Below, one piece after another: positions 7,047-7,902 of a stretch of 7,902 nt of DNA (positions are counted from its first letter, which is position 1; every line of letters starts with the position of its first letter). The notes under the pieces are model-generated. The model saw only the letters and a program-made list of their open reading frames with translations. It was not told where the DNA came from and ran no database searches. The position numbers and the translations under genes were made by a program. Source of the DNA: Oligoflexia bacterium (GTDB taxonomy: Bacteria > Bdellovibrionota > UBA1018 > CAIMNF01); assembly GCA_903842755.1 (NCBI GenBank), contig CAIMNF010000480.1, forward strand, positions 1-7,902. Direction: 5' to 3'.

Positions 7047-7902
7047 ATGAGACTAACGATTATTGTGTTTGCACTGTTTTCCATATCAACCGCGTTTGCG
7101 AAAGCTAGGGCAGATGTTAGCCTACGGAACGGGAATTTTTTTGTTTCGTTTCGTGATCTCAGTTACCCGGGCGGATTAGAGCCAGAAATTCGAAGGGCTT
7201 ATAACTCTAAGTCCGATTTCTCAGGTATGTTTGGGTATGGGTGGGGTTCCGAATATGAAACGCGATTGTCGGTCGAATCGGACGGCAGCGTGGTCTTGCG
7301 GCAGTTTGGCGGAGGTGGTGCAAATCGGTTTATCGCACAAACTTACAAGTCGACGGATTTGCAGGCTGGAATTGAGGCGATTGTAGCGGCCGCTAAAAAA
7401 GCGGGTGTGGTGACTTCGGCTAAACAAGTAGATGATTATCGAGCAAAAATTACTTCAGATTCTGAATATCGCTCAAGACAGTTTCAACTGTTCATTAGTA
7501 AAAACTATTTACCGGAAAAAAAGATTGCGGAAGGAACTCAACTGACGTCGACCCGTTATTATTATCAGTATATTACGAAAGACAAAGGGGGCTATGTTCA
7601 GGTTTTAGCAGATGGCCGTACGCAAAAGTTTGATGAAGCGGGGCACTTGGTTCAAATTCTGGATCGAAACAAAAACTTCATTAATTTTACGTATAATGCA
7701 AATGGTAAGCTTGTAGGATTGGTCGATAATCAAAATCGCCGAATGCAATTGAGTTATGGGGCCAATGGTCTTTTAGAAAAAGTGGTAGGCGAAAATGGAA
7801 AGTACGCCTCTTATCAATATTCTAAAAATGGAATGTTGAAATATAGTCGCGATGACAAAGGAATTGAAAATTCATTTGTCTATACGGAAGACATGTTTCG
7901 AA
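7047..7902 (+). CDS. Secreted Rhs/YD-repeat protein, 3' end cut off by the window
   Basis: An open frame of 285 codons runs from the ATG at 7047 through the window edge without a stop. Residues 1-18 are a Sec signal peptide (LTIIVFALFSISTAFA; cleavage after AFA, or after ARA at 22). Residues 23-90 resemble the N-terminal domain of Rhs-type proteins: DVSLRNGNFFVSFRDLSYPG, RRAYNSKSDFSGMFGYGWGS and TRLSVESDGSVVL, matching the family pattern of Gly-Asn, Asp-Leu-x-x-Pro-Gly, R-x-Y-N-S and GxGW. A charged, largely helical-looking stretch (about 100-165) follows. Then come DGRTQKFDEAGHLVQILDRN (189-208) and YD-type repeats with a 21-residue period. Such proteins form beta-rich shells, some carrying a toxin at the C-terminus, which is not visible here. 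It starts 21 bases after the tadB stop with no terminator between them, so co-transcription is likely. A role with the pilus is only inference. Confidence 0.85.
   Translation, partial: MRLTIIVFALFSISTAFAKARADVSLRNGNFFVSFRDLSYPGGLEPEIRRAYNSKSDFSGMFGYGWGSEYETRLSVESDGSVVLRQFGGGGANRFIAQTYKSTDLQAGIEAIVAAAKKAGVVTSAKQVDDYRAKITSDSEYRSRQFQLFISKNYLPEKKIAEGTQLTSTRYYYQYITKDKGGYVQVLADGRTQKFDEAGHLVQILDRNKNFINFTYNANGKLVGLVDNQNRRMQLSYGANGLLEKVVGENGKYASYQYSKNGMLKYSRDDKGIENSFVYTEDMFR
7689..7877 (+). repeat. Three tandem 21-residue YD-type repeats in the Rhs-like protein
   Basis: Units begin TYNANGKLVG (residue 215), SYGANGLLEK (236) and QYSKNGMLKY (257), each a x-Y-x-x-N-G-x-L pattern exactly 21 codons (63 bases) apart; a further unit seems to begin at VYTED (278). 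The protein pattern is regular, while the DNA of the units is diverged, so these are old repeats rather than a recent duplication. Confidence 0.75.

Noticed and set aside
6632..7084. 150-codon open frame on the - strand opposite tadB and the start of the Rhs-like gene
   Set aside because: It overlaps two well-supported + strand genes and the intergenic ribosome binding site, and its translation looks like no known protein type.

Overview
The window reads as a Tad/Flp (tight adherence) type IVb pilus locus from a Gram-negative (diderm) bacterium. An outer-membrane secretin gene and Sec-type signal peptides on periplasmic proteins point to a diderm. Base composition is in the mid-40s percent GC by eye. 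The style of the CpaF half and the company of an Rhs/YD-repeat gene would fit Bdellovibrionota or another group of the former Deltaproteobacteria, but that placement is inference; no rRNA or other phylogenetic marker is present.

Layout. Positions 1-4464 (+) hold three tightly packed genes: the 3' part of cpaB (periplasmic, SAF-type/RcpC-like), cpaC/rcpA (secretin with a pilus N-terminal domain and two BON-like domains) and a 727-residue protein in which a MinD/CpaE-like ATPase is joined in frame to a complete CpaF/TadA assembly ATPase. The first two overlap by ATGA, and the third starts 7 bases after the second, so this is one operon that begins left of the window. A convergent gene on the - strand (4475-6007) encodes an exported family 5 (OppA/DppA-like) solute-binding protein and ends 10 bases from the cpaE-cpaF stop. 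An AT-rich 142-base divergent intergenic region (6008-6149) follows. Next come tadB on + (6150-7025), an inner-membrane platform protein, and, 21 bases after its stop, the start of a secreted Rhs/YD-repeat protein (7047 to the window edge) that is open at the right end.

How the genes work together. CpaB and CpaC would form the periplasmic/outer-membrane channel. The CpaF half would power pilin assembly from the cytoplasm, the CpaE half would position or regulate the apparatus, and TadB would be half of the inner-membrane platform. No prepilin gene, prepilin peptidase (cpaA/tadV) or tadC is visible. The solute-binding gene splits the pilus genes into two transcription units, and the place where tadC usually sits after tadB is taken by the Rhs-like gene. 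The main points of interest are the CpaE-CpaF fusion, the split locus lacking an adjacent tadC, and the Rhs-like protein apparently co-transcribed with tadB.
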